41,731 nt of DNA from Actinomycetota bacterium. Lineage in GTDB: Bacteria; Actinomycetota; Actinomycetes; Nanopelagicales; Nanopelagicaceae. A model generated the notes under the pieces. It made no database searches, was not told the DNA's origin, and was given only the letters and a program-made list of their open reading frames with translations. Positions 25,248 to 32,855 of the stretch are shown in pieces. The stretch lies in contig CANBRH010000007.1 in the NCBI GenBank assembly GCA_947371865.1, positions 1 through 41,731 on the forward strand. Direction: 5' to 3'. The position numbers and the translations under genes are program-made. Numbering within the stretch: position 1 is the first letter of the stretch; each line of letters starts with the position of its first letter.

Positions 25248-26123
25248 CTAAAGTCTGCAGGCGTGAATATCAGTAACTAAGATTCCTCTGGCTCCAGCTT
25301 CCCATAATTCGTCCATAATTCGGTTGATCTCTTTGCGCTGGACCATAGCCCGAACTGCACTCCAGCCCGGCTTTTGTAATGGTGAAATAGTTGGTGACTC
25401 TATGCCTGGAGTAAGCGCGCAAGCCTTTTCTAGCGAAGAAGTTTCGACGTCGTAATCGACCAAAACAAACTGCCGTGCAATGACCACTCCTTGGAGACGT
25501 CGAATCAGAGTTTCTAGAGCTGCCGAACGAGCGCTCTCTTTTCTCTCGATAAGCACTGCTTCGCTGTGGAGGATGGGCTCTCCAAATGTCGAAAGACCTG
25601 CCTGTCGCAAAGTTCCGCCAGTTGAAACTACATCTGCTATGACATCTGCAACCCCAAGTCGAACCGAACTTTCAACGGCGCCATCTAGTCGGACAACTCT
25701 CGCTGCGATTCCACGTTCGGAAAGATAAGAATCCAGGAGACCCGGATATGCCGTTGCAATTCTCTTACCAGCGAGATGCGATTCGGTGAGATCTGCGCCC
25801 GTGGGAGCTGCGAATCTGAAGGTACTTTTTCCAAAATCTAAAGAGAGGACTTCATCAGCTGTTGCACCACTGTCAATGAGTAGATCTCGGCCAGTAATTC
25901 CTGCTTCTAGTTCACCTGAGCCGACATAAATCGCAATATCTCGTGGGCGCAAGTAATAGAACTCAATATCGTTTTCCGGGTCGAAAAATGTTAGGTCTCG
26001 AGGATCGTTCCGTTGACGATAGCCCGCTTCCCTCAACATCAAAGCCGATGAGTCAGAAAGCGAGCCTTTATTCGGAACTGCAATACGTAGCGCCACTTTC
26101 TCCCCTACCTTTAAGTACTTCAT
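25248..26123 (-). CDS. hisG: ATP phosphoribosyltransferase HisG (long form)
   Basis: First enzyme of histidine synthesis, joining ATP and PRPP. The 291 residues include LRIAVPNKGSLS at the start, the PRPP site region around SVRLGVADVIADVVSTGGTLR, and a C-terminal ACT-like domain (about 215-291) that marks the long, histidine-feedback-inhibited form. It needs no HisZ. The start is uncertain: a GTG at 26096 would match usual HisG N-termini and has a purine-rich GGGGAG just before it. It follows hisE by 16 bases. Confidence 0.93.
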   Translation of the reverse strand: MKYLKVGEKVALRIAVPNKGSLSDSSALMLREAGYRQRNDPRDLTFFDPENDIEFYYLRPRDIAIYVGSGELEAGITGRDLLIDSGATADEVLSLDFGKSTFRFAAPTGADLTESHLAGKRIATAYPGLLDSYLSERGIAARVVRLDGAVESSVRLGVADVIADVVSTGGTLRQAGLSTFGEPILHSEAVLIERKESARSAALETLIRRLQGVVIARQFVLVDYDVETSSLEKACALTPGIESPTISPLQKPGWSAVRAMVQRKEINRIMDELWEAGARGILVTDIHACRL

Positions 26124-26139
26124 TCATGATTCGGTTCGA

Positions 26140-26403
26140 CTAAAGTTTGTTATAGACATCTTCCATCGAAATACCTCGGGCCAGCATAAGTACCTGCAGG
26201 TGATAAAGCAGTTGACTTATTTCAAGGGCAAGATCATCGTCACTCTGATATTCGGCAGCCATCCATACTTCGGCAGCTTCTTCGACGACTTTCTTGCCAA
26301 TTGCATGTACTCCGTTATCCAACGCCCGAATTGTTCCCGAGCCCTCTGGCCGATCTAGGGCGGTTTGCCCGAGTTCAAGCCAGAGTTCGTCGAATGATTT
26401 CAT
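26140..26403 (-). CDS. hisE: Phosphoribosyl-ATP pyrophosphatase HisE
   Basis: Second step of histidine synthesis, splitting pyrophosphate from phosphoribosyl-ATP. The 87 residues form the all-alpha MazG-like fold with the metal motif KKVVEEAAEVWMAA (37-50) and EISQLLYHLQVLM. It is a separate protein here, not fused to HisI, as usual in actinobacteria. TAACCT lies 6 bases before the ATG, so it may have its own leaderless promoter besides read-through from ribM. Confidence 0.95.
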   Translation of the reverse strand: MKSFDELWLELGQTALDRPEGSGTIRALDNGVHAIGKKVVEEAAEVWMAAEYQSDDDLALEISQLLYHLQVLMLARGISMEDVYNKL

Positions 26404-26409
26404 GGGAGC

Positions 26410-26415
26410 AGGTTA
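26410..26415 (-). promoter_or_regulatory. Predicted -10 of leaderless hisE promoter
   Basis: TAACCT followed by GCTCCC and ATG. The trmI start has the same spacing and the same GCTCCC-ATG. It would let hisE-hisG escape FMN control of ribM. Confidence 0.45.
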
Positions 26416-27117
26416 CTAGAGCGGGGTAGCCTCTTGAGTGAGTTTTGCCGCACCCTCCGCTTTCTGGATGCGCAGCCAATAGATGAATCCCCAGATGACA
26501 AAAGGCATGTATATGCCATAGAGGATTCCTGTGGGGTAGTTTCCATGTGCAAAGGCAAATGGAACGCCCACAATATCCACGGCCACCCAGACCAACCAGA
26601 ATTCAACATAACCACGGCTCATGGCAAATGTCGCCAAGGCAGTGCCAGTGAAGATCCAAGTATCGACATAAAGCCATTGTCCGTAATATTTCTCTCCCAA
26701 AGCTGAGAAAATCTGCAAGAAGACGAAATAGCCCGCGACAATAAGCGGAAGCAGAATGAGTTTTTCACGTGTCGTGGTCCATCGTGGTGTCACTGCCGGT
26801 TTGCTCGTTCCGGAACGTCGATTTCTGGCCCAAATAACCCAACCGTAAAAACTGACGAGAATGAGGAGAAGATTTCGACCAGCCTGGCCATACAGCGCAG
26901 GATGATCGCTCTTCTGACCAAAGGAAAAGAGTGCACCGCAAAAAACAGTAAAGAGCAGTCCATCTCCAAGAATGCCTATCGGCCACGCGGAAACTTTTCG
27001 TCTCATTCCCAAAATTGCACTGGCTAAGCCGAGAAGGCCACCAATGATTTCGCGAACAAAGATCGATTTATTTCCGAAGTGGATTTGTGACTCAAAAAGC
27101 CATTTTAATAATGACAT
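26416..27117 (-). CDS. ribM: Riboflavin transporter RibM/PnuX (PnuC family)
   Basis: Membrane protein of 233 residues with about seven hydrophobic helices and PnuC-family marks such as WPIGILGDGLLF, WVAVDIVGVPFAF and GNYPTGILYGIYMPFVIWG. PnuC proteins import nicotinamide riboside, but the actinobacterial RibM/PnuX branch imports riboflavin. The FMN riboswitch directly upstream makes the riboflavin role the best call. The start is ATG 27117: an AAGGG ribosome site lies 9 bases before it, while an in-frame ATG at 27126 falls inside that site. In Streptomyces ribM sits among riboflavin synthesis genes; here none are adjacent. Confidence 0.88.
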   Translation of the reverse strand: MSLLKWLFESQIHFGNKSIFVREIIGGLLGLASAILGMRRKVSAWPIGILGDGLLFTVFCGALFSFGQKSDHPALYGQAGRNLLLILVSFYGWVIWARNRRSGTSKPAVTPRWTTTREKLILLPLIVAGYFVFLQIFSALGEKYYGQWLYVDTWIFTGTALATFAMSRGYVEFWLVWVAVDIVGVPFAFAHGNYPTGILYGIYMPFVIWGFIYWLRIQKAEGAAKLTQEATPL

Positions 27118-27124
27118 AAGTACC

Positions 27125-27162
27125 ATCCCTTATCGAAGTGAATAAATTCGATCCTGAGGGAT
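27125..27162 (-). promoter_or_regulatory. Hairpin sequestering the ribM ribosome site
   Basis: Two stacked perfect stems, ATCCCT/AGGGAT outside and ATCGAA/TTCGAT inside, separated by a 4-base and a 1-base bulge around a 9-base loop. The outer 3' arm contains the AGGG of the ribM ribosome site. It fits the translational off-state of the FMN riboswitch. Confidence 0.6.
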
Positions 27163-27185
27163 AAAAGCTCACTTGAGGTTCGCTA

Positions 27186-27200
27186 CGTGCAATCTGCACG
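27186..27200 (-). promoter_or_regulatory. Hairpin between FMN aptamer and ribosome-site hairpin
   Basis: Perfect 6-bp stem CGTGCA/TGCACG with a 3-base loop. No T-run follows on the minus strand, so it is not a standard terminator; it is probably part of the expression platform. Confidence 0.45.
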
Positions 27201-27221
27201 CGGGAACGCAAAAGTCAGTTT

Positions 27222-27338
27222 GCTCCTTTATCCAGACTTTAACTGTCGGTTTTGGAATTACACCAAATCAACCGATTGATGGCTTCAATCGGGTCGCGGA
27301 CTTTACCGCCGGTTCGGAATTGCACCGACCCCCGGAAC
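27222..27338 (-). ncRNA. FMN riboswitch (RFN element) aptamer
   Basis: The minus strand reproduces the conserved RFN blocks in order: CCGGGGGUCGGUGCAAUUCC, then ACCGGCGGUAAAGUCCGCGA, a variable stem pairing GAUUGA with UCAAUC, then GAUUUGGUGUAAUUCC, and finally ACCGACAGUUAAAGUCUGGA. A short closing stem GUUCC/GGAGC joins the ends. The element senses FMN and should turn ribM off when flavin is plentiful. Its first base coincides with the last-read base region of the rpe stop codon, so there is no spacer. The downstream hairpin over the ribosome site points to translational control. Confidence 0.95.
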
Positions 27339-28012
27339 TAGATAAGTGTTGCACGATTTAAGAGATTTTTCATTTCGATGATCATCGCCGCAGGTTCAGG
27401 AGACCTAAAGACCGCGCTCCCGGCGACAAAGGTGTCAGCTCCAGCCTCGGCAGCCTTGAGAATGGTTTCTAGCGTGACTCCCCCATCAACTTGCAACCAC
27501 GGAGTTGGCAACGGCAACTGGTCGATAGCGCTTCGGACTTGCCGGACCTTTGGCATCATCTCGGCCATGAAGGACTGACCGCCAAACCCTGGTTCTACGG
27601 TCATTACTAACACCATATCGAGGAGAGGCAGGTATTCCTCGATCGCAGAAAATGGCGTACCTGGCTTGATGGCTAAACCCACGCGTGCCCCCGCTGACTT
27701 GATGCTCTCAACGGTCGAGCCAACATCAGTCGAGGCCTCGAGATGAAAAGTGACACTGGTAGCCCCCGCCAACGCATAAACGGCTGCGGAATCATCGGGA
27801 TCGGCAATCATCAAGTGCACATCAACCGGGATAGGCGACGAGGCAATGATCCGTTGCGACTCGGAAAGATCAAAAGTTTTGTTGGGAACAAAAATATTGT
27901 CCATGATATCTAGATGCAACAAGTCGGATTCTTGAGCTATCCGAGAAATTTCTCGATCCAAATTGAGCAAATCAGCATTGAGAATGCTAGGACAGATACG
28001 GTACTTAGGCAT
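27338..28012 (-). CDS. rpe: Ribulose-phosphate 3-epimerase
   Basis: Pentose phosphate pathway enzyme interconverting ribulose-5-phosphate and xylulose-5-phosphate. The 224 residues have the TIM-barrel family marks PSILNADLLNL (8-18), LHLDIMDNIFVPN (metal H and catalytic D), VDVHLMI, VEPGFGGQSF and VDGG. TAGCAT lies 6 bases before the ATG and overlaps the rsmB stop, suggesting an extra leaderless promoter. Rpe next to riboflavin genes is the usual actinobacterial order, and ribulose-5-phosphate is a riboflavin precursor. Confidence 0.96.
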   Translation of the reverse strand: MPKYRICPSILNADLLNLDREISRIAQESDLLHLDIMDNIFVPNKTFDLSESQRIIASSPIPVDVHLMIADPDDSAAVYALAGATSVTFHLEASTDVGSTVESIKSAGARVGLAIKPGTPFSAIEEYLPLLDMVLVMTVEPGFGGQSFMAEMMPKVRQVRSAIDQLPLPTPWLQVDGGVTLETILKAAEAGADTFVAGSAVFRSPEPAAMIIEMKNLLNRATLI

Positions 28013-28018
28013 TCGAAA

Positions 28019-28024
28019 ATGCTA
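28019..28024 (-). promoter_or_regulatory. Predicted -10 of leaderless rpe promoter
   Basis: TAGCAT is 6 bases before the rpe ATG; its TAG is the rsmB stop codon. It could drive rpe together with the riboswitch-ribM unit. Confidence 0.45.
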
Positions 28025-29431
28025 CTTGACAGAACTTGTCTTCTTGCGAAACAACGCGAGGAACATGGCATCGGAATTGTGTAGGTGACTCCACAACTGC
28101 AAAGTGCCATTTTTGTTGATTGCTCCGGCTGGTAGATCGTGGATCTTGGAAATATCCATGAGTTCGAGATCTTTGTGTCGGTGCAAAGTATCTAAGACTT
28201 GCGAAAAGGTCTCCGCTAGGTGAGGCGAACAAGTTGAATAAGCCAAAATTCCGTCTTGATCAAGCAAGGCGTGTCCGGAATCAATAAGTTCGCGTTGCAA
28301 GACCACCAAATTCTTGAGGTCTGCCGAACTTTTTCGCCATCTCGCCTCTGGGCGACGGCGGAGCGCACCAAGTCCGGTGCATGGAGCATCAATCAAAATA
28401 CGGTTGTACGTCTGGCCAAAATCCTCAGAATTTCGGCCATCGAACGTGGAAATGTTCTGCCGAGGAATGACTCGAGCGACTAGCTCAGCCCGGTGCTCGG
28501 ATGGTTCGTTTGCTTGGAAAGTAGATAACGAATCATCAGTTGCAAGAGAGTTGAAGAGCCAAGCTGCTTTGCCCCCAGGGCCGGCACACAGATCTAGCCA
28601 TGACTGAGCTCTCTCTGGCTCGTGCGTATCATAAAATATTTCCGAAACGAGCTGTGAACCGAAATCCTGAACGCCGGCACTTCGTCCACGAATTTCCGGG
28701 TAATCATTCGGTTGAGTGGTGGAAATGATTCCGTATCGTGAATATTCAAGAATCTCTCCCCCAGTCTCCAGCAGTTGCTCTCTGGTTGATTTGCCTCGCC
28801 AAGCAACTAGGTGCGGAGCGGGGGCCAAATTGTTGAATTCCAAGAGCTCTACGACAGAACCCCAATCTTTCAAAGAATCAAAGTAGCTTTGAATTATCCA
28901 TTCGGGATGAGAATAGAGAATTGACATTTTGAAGAGCGGATCGACCGATTTATCCGCCTCCAGTTTTTCAAAAATATCGAGGTCGCGGGTTAATGCGCGA
29001 AGAAGGGCATTTACGTACGAGGCTTTAGACTCCCCGACAACTTTACGCGCAACTTCAACGGTTGCGCCGACTGCTGCATGAACCGGAGTTCGCATATGAA
29101 AGATTTGATGCGCGCCCATTCGTAAAAGGTCGATGATGCGTGGTTCGATTTCAGAGAATGGTCGATCGATATGCGCCTGAATGGCGTAGTCGTATTTTCC
29201 GAGCATGCGAAGTGTTCCGTACGAAAGCTCAGTGACAAAGGCTTTATCTCGAACTTCAAGGTCCGAACTGCCCAATAACTGCGGCAAGAGAATGTTTGCA
29301 TATGCGCCATTTTGATTTACTTCAGCCAAAAGCTCGAAAACTAGCAGACGTGCAGCATCTGGTTTGGGTTTGCGAAAGTTATCCTTGCCAGCGCCATTTC
29401 TGGCCTTTGAAGATTTATTCGAATCGTTCAT
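28022..29431 (-). CDS. rsmB: 16S rRNA m5C967 methyltransferase RsmB (Sun/Fmu)
   Basis: SAM-dependent rRNA cytosine methyltransferase of 469 residues. The N-terminal NusB-like RNA-binding domain (about 23-160) is followed by the Rossmann domain with DLCAGPGGK (280-288). The two cysteines of this family are C351 in DAPCTGLG and C401, the nucleophile, in YSTCSP. The basic N-terminus (1-25) may bind RNA. The start overlaps the end of fmt by 17 bases; a later start is possible. The def-fmt-rsmB order is common across bacteria. Confidence 0.93.
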   Translation of the reverse strand: MNDSNKSSKARNGAGKDNFRKPKPDAARLLVFELLAEVNQNGAYANILLPQLLGSSDLEVRDKAFVTELSYGTLRMLGKYDYAIQAHIDRPFSEIEPRIIDLLRMGAHQIFHMRTPVHAAVGATVEVARKVVGESKASYVNALLRALTRDLDIFEKLEADKSVDPLFKMSILYSHPEWIIQSYFDSLKDWGSVVELLEFNNLAPAPHLVAWRGKSTREQLLETGGEILEYSRYGIISTTQPNDYPEIRGRSAGVQDFGSQLVSEIFYDTHEPERAQSWLDLCAGPGGKAAWLFNSLATDDSLSTFQANEPSEHRAELVARVIPRQNISTFDGRNSEDFGQTYNRILIDAPCTGLGALRRRPEARWRKSSADLKNLVVLQRELIDSGHALLDQDGILAYSTCSPHLAETFSQVLDTLHRHKDLELMDISKIHDLPAGAINKNGTLQLWSHLHNSDAMFLALFRKKTSSVK

Positions 29432-30335
29432 CAGAGCTAATTCTGGCTCCGCGTATGAATTCTTCAGCCTTCATCCGCTTCTTTCCCGCAGGCGTAACTT
29501 CGTCAACCTTTATCCAGCTATCGGCACATCGAACATGGATTGCAGTATCAGTGATCAGTAACGAGCCAGTAAGGGTGCTGGTCAATGGATCGGAAGTGAT
29601 TGACATGCCGTGGAGCAAGAGACGCTCGCCTCGGAAATTGGTAAACGTTCCGGGTTTTTCGCCGATGGCTCGGTATTGGCGCAAAATTTCTATGGCAAAT
29701 CTCTTCCAGTCGACTGATCCCATCTCCTTGGAAATCTTTGGAGCAAGAGTGGCTCCCGAGAGTGGCTGAGCAGTCGGGCGCACCGCCTTCGAAATTTGCC
29801 CGATAACTTCTAAGACGTGCATACCTGAATCCTGACTCAACCTGTCCAAAACTTGGTGAGTGGTTTCGGTCTCTCCGAGCGGCGATGCTACCTTGAGATA
29901 AATCGGACCAGTGTCCATCCCTTTATCCAATTTAAAAATCGTAATTCCGGTTTCCTCTTCGCCATTCCAGATCGCCCATTGAACGGGTGCGGCACCACGA
30001 TATTTCGGCAAAAGCGAAAAGTGGACATTTAGCCATCCAAACCGCGGTCCGTGAAGGAGTTCGACTGGAATCAACTTGCCGTACGCGACTGTCACTACGA
30101 GTTGTGGTTGCGCTGCCAGGAGGTGCTTATTGAGTTCAGAATTGTCAGCCGGCTTTGCCAATGGCAGATTATTGTCGCTAGCCCATTGTGCGAGTTCGTT
30201 GGCCACCATCAGTTGACCGCGTCCTGCTTTACGGTCTGGATTTGAAATGACCGAAACCAATTTATGCTCAGATTTCAGCAGTGCATTTATAACAGGCACG
30301 CTTACAAGCGAGGAAGAAGCAACGGAAATGTTCAC
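29415..30335 (-). CDS. fmt: Methionyl-tRNA formyltransferase
   Basis: Formylates initiator Met-tRNA using 10-formyltetrahydrofolate. The 306 residues show NVHFSLLPKYRGAAPVQ (103-119, N103 and H105 catalytic) and D141 in KGMDTGPI, then a C-terminal OB-fold domain. The start is GTG at 30335. A TATAAC hexamer is 5 bases upstream, close to a leaderless promoter but not the full TANNNT form. It lies 6 bases after def. Confidence 0.95.
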   Translation of the reverse strand: MNISVASSSLVSVPVINALLKSEHKLVSVISNPDRKAGRGQLMVANELAQWASDNNLPLAKPADNSELNKHLLAAQPQLVVTVAYGKLIPVELLHGPRFGWLNVHFSLLPKYRGAAPVQWAIWNGEEETGITIFKLDKGMDTGPIYLKVASPLGETETTHQVLDRLSQDSGMHVLEVIGQISKAVRPTAQPLSGATLAPKISKEMGSVDWKRFAIEILRQYRAIGEKPGTFTNFRGERLLLHGMSITSDPLTSTLTGSLLITDTAIHVRCADSWIKVDEVTPAGKKRMKAEEFIRGARISSDERFE

Positions 30336-30341
30336 TGTGGG

Positions 30342-30902
30342 TTATAGCCCTAATCCCATGGTGTCATGAGGAGAGATTTTTAAACGCGGGACGGTCCCTG
30401 ATTCTTCTGCCAATCCAAACCATTCGGAATTCCTGATTTCTTTCATCGCTTTTTTGCGATCCGATTTACTCAATCGGTCGATAAAGAGCACCCCGTCGAG
30501 ATGGTCGTTTTCGTGCTGTAAGCATCGGGCCAAAAGTTCAGTACCCTCAATGGTGACCGGCTCGCCATACATATTGAAGCCTTTGGCAACGGTGCCCATG
30601 GCTCGCGGAGTCTCGTAAAGCATGCCCGGGAAAGAGAGGCAACCTTCGTCCCCTTCCTGCATTTCCTCAGTCAGGTCAAGAACCGGATTAATAAGGTGCC
30701 CAACCTGATCATCGATATCCCAAACAAAGACTCGAAGCGAGACTCCAATCTGTGGAGCGGCTAAACCAGCACCGGGAGCTTCGTGCATTGTTTCGATCAA
30801 ATCCTCGACCAAGTTCCGTAATTCCTTGTCGTAGCTCTCAACCAGGGAGGCAGGAGTAGTCAATACCGGATCACCAAAGAAACGGATAGGTTGAATGGCC
30901 AT
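30342..30902 (-). CDS. def: Peptide deformylase
   Basis: Removes the formyl group from nascent proteins, opposite in action to fmt. The 186 residues have all three motifs: GAGLAAPQIG (44-53), EGCLSFPG (86-93, metal ligand C88) and QHENDHLDG (129-137, ligands H130 and H134, with E131 as the base). TAGAAT is 6 bases before the ATG, the strongest leaderless signal in this directon. It starts 30 bases after priA. Confidence 0.97.
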   Translation of the reverse strand: MAIQPIRFFGDPVLTTPASLVESYDKELRNLVEDLIETMHEAPGAGLAAPQIGVSLRVFVWDIDDQVGHLINPVLDLTEEMQEGDEGCLSFPGMLYETPRAMGTVAKGFNMYGEPVTIEGTELLARCLQHENDHLDGVLFIDRLSKSDRKKAMKEIRNSEWFGLAEESGTVPRLKISPHDTMGLGL

Positions 30903-30908
30903 GGCGTA

Positions 30909-30914
30909 ATTCTA
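30909..30914 (-). promoter_or_regulatory. Predicted -10 of leaderless def promoter
   Basis: TAGAAT, close to the TATAAT consensus, is 6 bases before the def ATG. A def-fmt-rsmB sub-operon could start here. Confidence 0.55.
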
Positions 30915-30932
30915 AGGGGGGTCAGGCGGGAC

Positions 30933-32849
30933 TTAAATCGCGTAGGGGTCGATACGTACAGTCAGCGGTGTTAAACCCTTGATACTCCTTAAACGGCGAA
31001 AATCGAGTAAGAAATCGGCAAGATTCTGCCCTTGGGCAACATCAACCCGCACAATAAGTTTTGAAATCGTTCCATCCTGTGGAACTGGCCCAAGAAGCTC
31101 AAAGCGGCCATCGACTTTCAGAAATTGAAATACCTTGGATATTTCCGACACTTCCCCTTGAATAGTTGCCATTCTAAAGAAAGGGGGTAATCGAACCTCG
31201 CGGCGTTGGGTAAGGCTCCTATTTAAATAGCTGTCGAAGTTTCGCGAGGTGAAGGCTTGAACCACTGGGTGGGTGGATTCTAACGAAAGAAAGATTTCGC
31301 CCTCATCCGTGACCAGGCTAGCCGCTCGCAACCAACGCGAGAGCGCCATCTCATCTGACCTGAGATCGACTCTATTGAAATTAATTTCTCCATCGAGTAA
31401 TACCGCAGCCGCGTATTGCCCTTCGGGCTCGCACCCTAATGTCGAGATAACCAAAACTTTGCCTTCTGGTTTTCTGTCGACACGTCGTGAAGAACTTGAT
31501 GCGATTACTTGAACGCCAGGAAAAGCTTTGCCCAGCTCGTGGGCTAGACGGCCCACTCCTCGGCCCAACATTCGGATTCTAGATTCACCACACCATGAAC
31601 ATTTCCAATCCAAATGGGTTTTGGAACACAACGAGCAAGAGGGCGAATCGTGAGCACCGCCGATGATCAATTTGCCACCGCAGGTACAGAGGGCGGCATT
31701 GCGACACTTTTGGCAGAGAAAACCCGTGATATATCCAGGGCTTGAAGTTGTAACAAGCACCGAACCAGTGCGTAATCCGTCATGAATTGTCTGCTGAAAG
31801 CTTCGACGACCACCGTCACAATTCACCTTAAAACGTTTACGACGTTGGGGGGAAATCACTTGCAGCCACCCCATATCGGCTAATCGAGCAATTTCCAGCG
31901 ACGGAAAGTGGCTAACGAAAACCAACGAATGCTCGGAAGATCGAAGTAGAGCAACGTCGCGTACATTCCAACCAGGAGCACGCTTGTCGTACATCGATTC
32001 ATCCAGATCATCCAAAATGACGATAGTCGAATGCGCTGGCAGATTTGTAAATACCGCGCTCCGCGTGCCTAGAACTATGTGCGGAGTCTCCAAATTCGCG
32101 AGCAGAAAATTGATGTACCTCTGACTCTTGCTTTGATGAGTACCTAATTGAAGTGGAACTTCCCCGGACACACATTCAATTACTTGAGACAAGAGCTCGA
32201 CGTCCTTTTGATCTGGAACGACAACGAGAATATGAGAGCGCTTGACACGCAAGCGAACCAATTCAGCTACCGCGGAGTAAACATTGAATCCAACACCCAG
32301 CTGCAACGATATCTTGAGACGTTCTCCGTTACTGAGCAGCAGATGCTCAGTAACGGAGAAAAGTTCTGGCAATGACTTCGATGATGTGGATTCACTTATA
32401 GTTGAAATCGGGTTGATTCTTTGTGCGGCAAAATCACGTTCACCCGTAGCACTCCGGTCTGGAAGTGCCGATGGAAGGAGTTCGAGAACTGATGAGCCAT
32501 AACGGAGCGCCACGTCGTTCAGTAAGGACATGAGCTCAGGCGTCAATATCGGAATCGATGAAATCACACCTTCAATGAATTTGAGTTTAGAGAGCGAGTC
32601 TGTCGCAGGATTAAACTCTTTTCTGCCGACGATGTAGCCCTGCATCTCACGTCCGGAGAAATCGACCTTTACCAATGTTCCAGCTACTGCACTCTCTGAA
32701 TCAGTCTCTGCGACTAGATAATCATATGTTCCATCTAAATGAAAAATAGAGCTGGAGACCAAAACTTGGGCAATTGCATTCTGTGTGGCGATCCCCGGTT
32801 TTTGCTTGCTTTTCTGACTTTTTAACCGGAGTGGCTTTACCTGCGCCAC
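30933..32849 (-). CDS. priA: PriA-like primosomal protein N' with degenerate ATPase motifs
   Basis: Replication-restart protein homologue, 638 residues. The N-terminal DNA-binding domain (about 25-130) and zinc-binding region are retained (C379, C382, C388, C390, C405, C408, C417, C420), as is GTRSAVF (261-267). Walker A is lost: its place reads LGVGFNVY (184-191), with no GKT. The DEEH box is replaced by LDDLDE (279-284). Actinobacterial PriA proteins are known to lack helicase motifs, so this is a family trait and not decay; the frame is intact. The start is GTG, 6 bases after metK. A perfect 17-bp inverted repeat lies in the coding sequence just before the Walker A remnant. Confidence 0.85.
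   Translation of the reverse strand: MAQVKPLRLKSQKSKQKPGIATQNAIAQVLVSSSIFHLDGTYDYLVAETDSESAVAGTLVKVDFSGREMQGYIVGRKEFNPATDSLSKLKFIEGVISSIPILTPELMSLLNDVALRYGSSVLELLPSALPDRSATGERDFAAQRINPISTISESTSSKSLPELFSVTEHLLLSNGERLKISLQLGVGFNVYSAVAELVRLRVKRSHILVVVPDQKDVELLSQVIECVSGEVPLQLGTHQSKSQRYINFLLANLETPHIVLGTRSAVFTNLPAHSTIVILDDLDESMYDKRAPGWNVRDVALLRSSEHSLVFVSHFPSLEIARLADMGWLQVISPQRRKRFKVNCDGGRRSFQQTIHDGLRTGSVLVTTSSPGYITGFLCQKCRNAALCTCGGKLIIGGAHDSPSCSLCSKTHLDWKCSWCGESRIRMLGRGVGRLAHELGKAFPGVQVIASSSSRRVDRKPEGKVLVISTLGCEPEGQYAAAVLLDGEINFNRVDLRSDEMALSRWLRAASLVTDEGEIFLSLESTHPVVQAFTSRNFDSYLNRSLTQRREVRLPPFFRMATIQGEVSEISKVFQFLKVDGRFELLGPVPQDGTISKLIVRVDVAQGQNLADFLLDFRRLRSIKGLTPLTVRIDPYAI
32322..32360. repeat. Perfect 17-bp inverted repeat with 5-base loop inside priA
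   Basis: Arms 32322-32338 and 32344-32360 are exact reverse complements around GCAGA. On the coding (minus) strand it spans codons 164-176 of priA. The mRNA hairpin would be very stable. There is no T-run after it. Origin and role are unknown. Confidence 0.85.
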
Positions 32850-32855
32850 GAGTAA

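Noticed and set aside
25237..25252. Short hairpin TTTAGG-TTCC-CCTAAA at the serB/hisG junction as a two-way terminator
   Set aside because: The stem is only 6 bp with low GC and no T-run follows on either strand; it mostly consists of the two facing stop codons.
27208..27223. Hairpin GCAAA-AGTCAG-TTTGC next to the FMN aptamer as an independent terminator
   Set aside because: Five base pairs, AT-rich and without a T-run; it also shares bases with the closing stem of the aptamer.
29296..29769. Open frame of 157 codons antisense to rsmB and fmt
   Set aside because: Both minus-strand genes are well conserved across this stretch; the plus-strand frame has no recognisable domain.
30933..32849. 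priA as a pseudogene because of missing helicase motifs
   Set aside because: The frame is intact over 638 codons, cysteines are kept, and loss of helicase motifs is known for actinobacterial PriA proteins.
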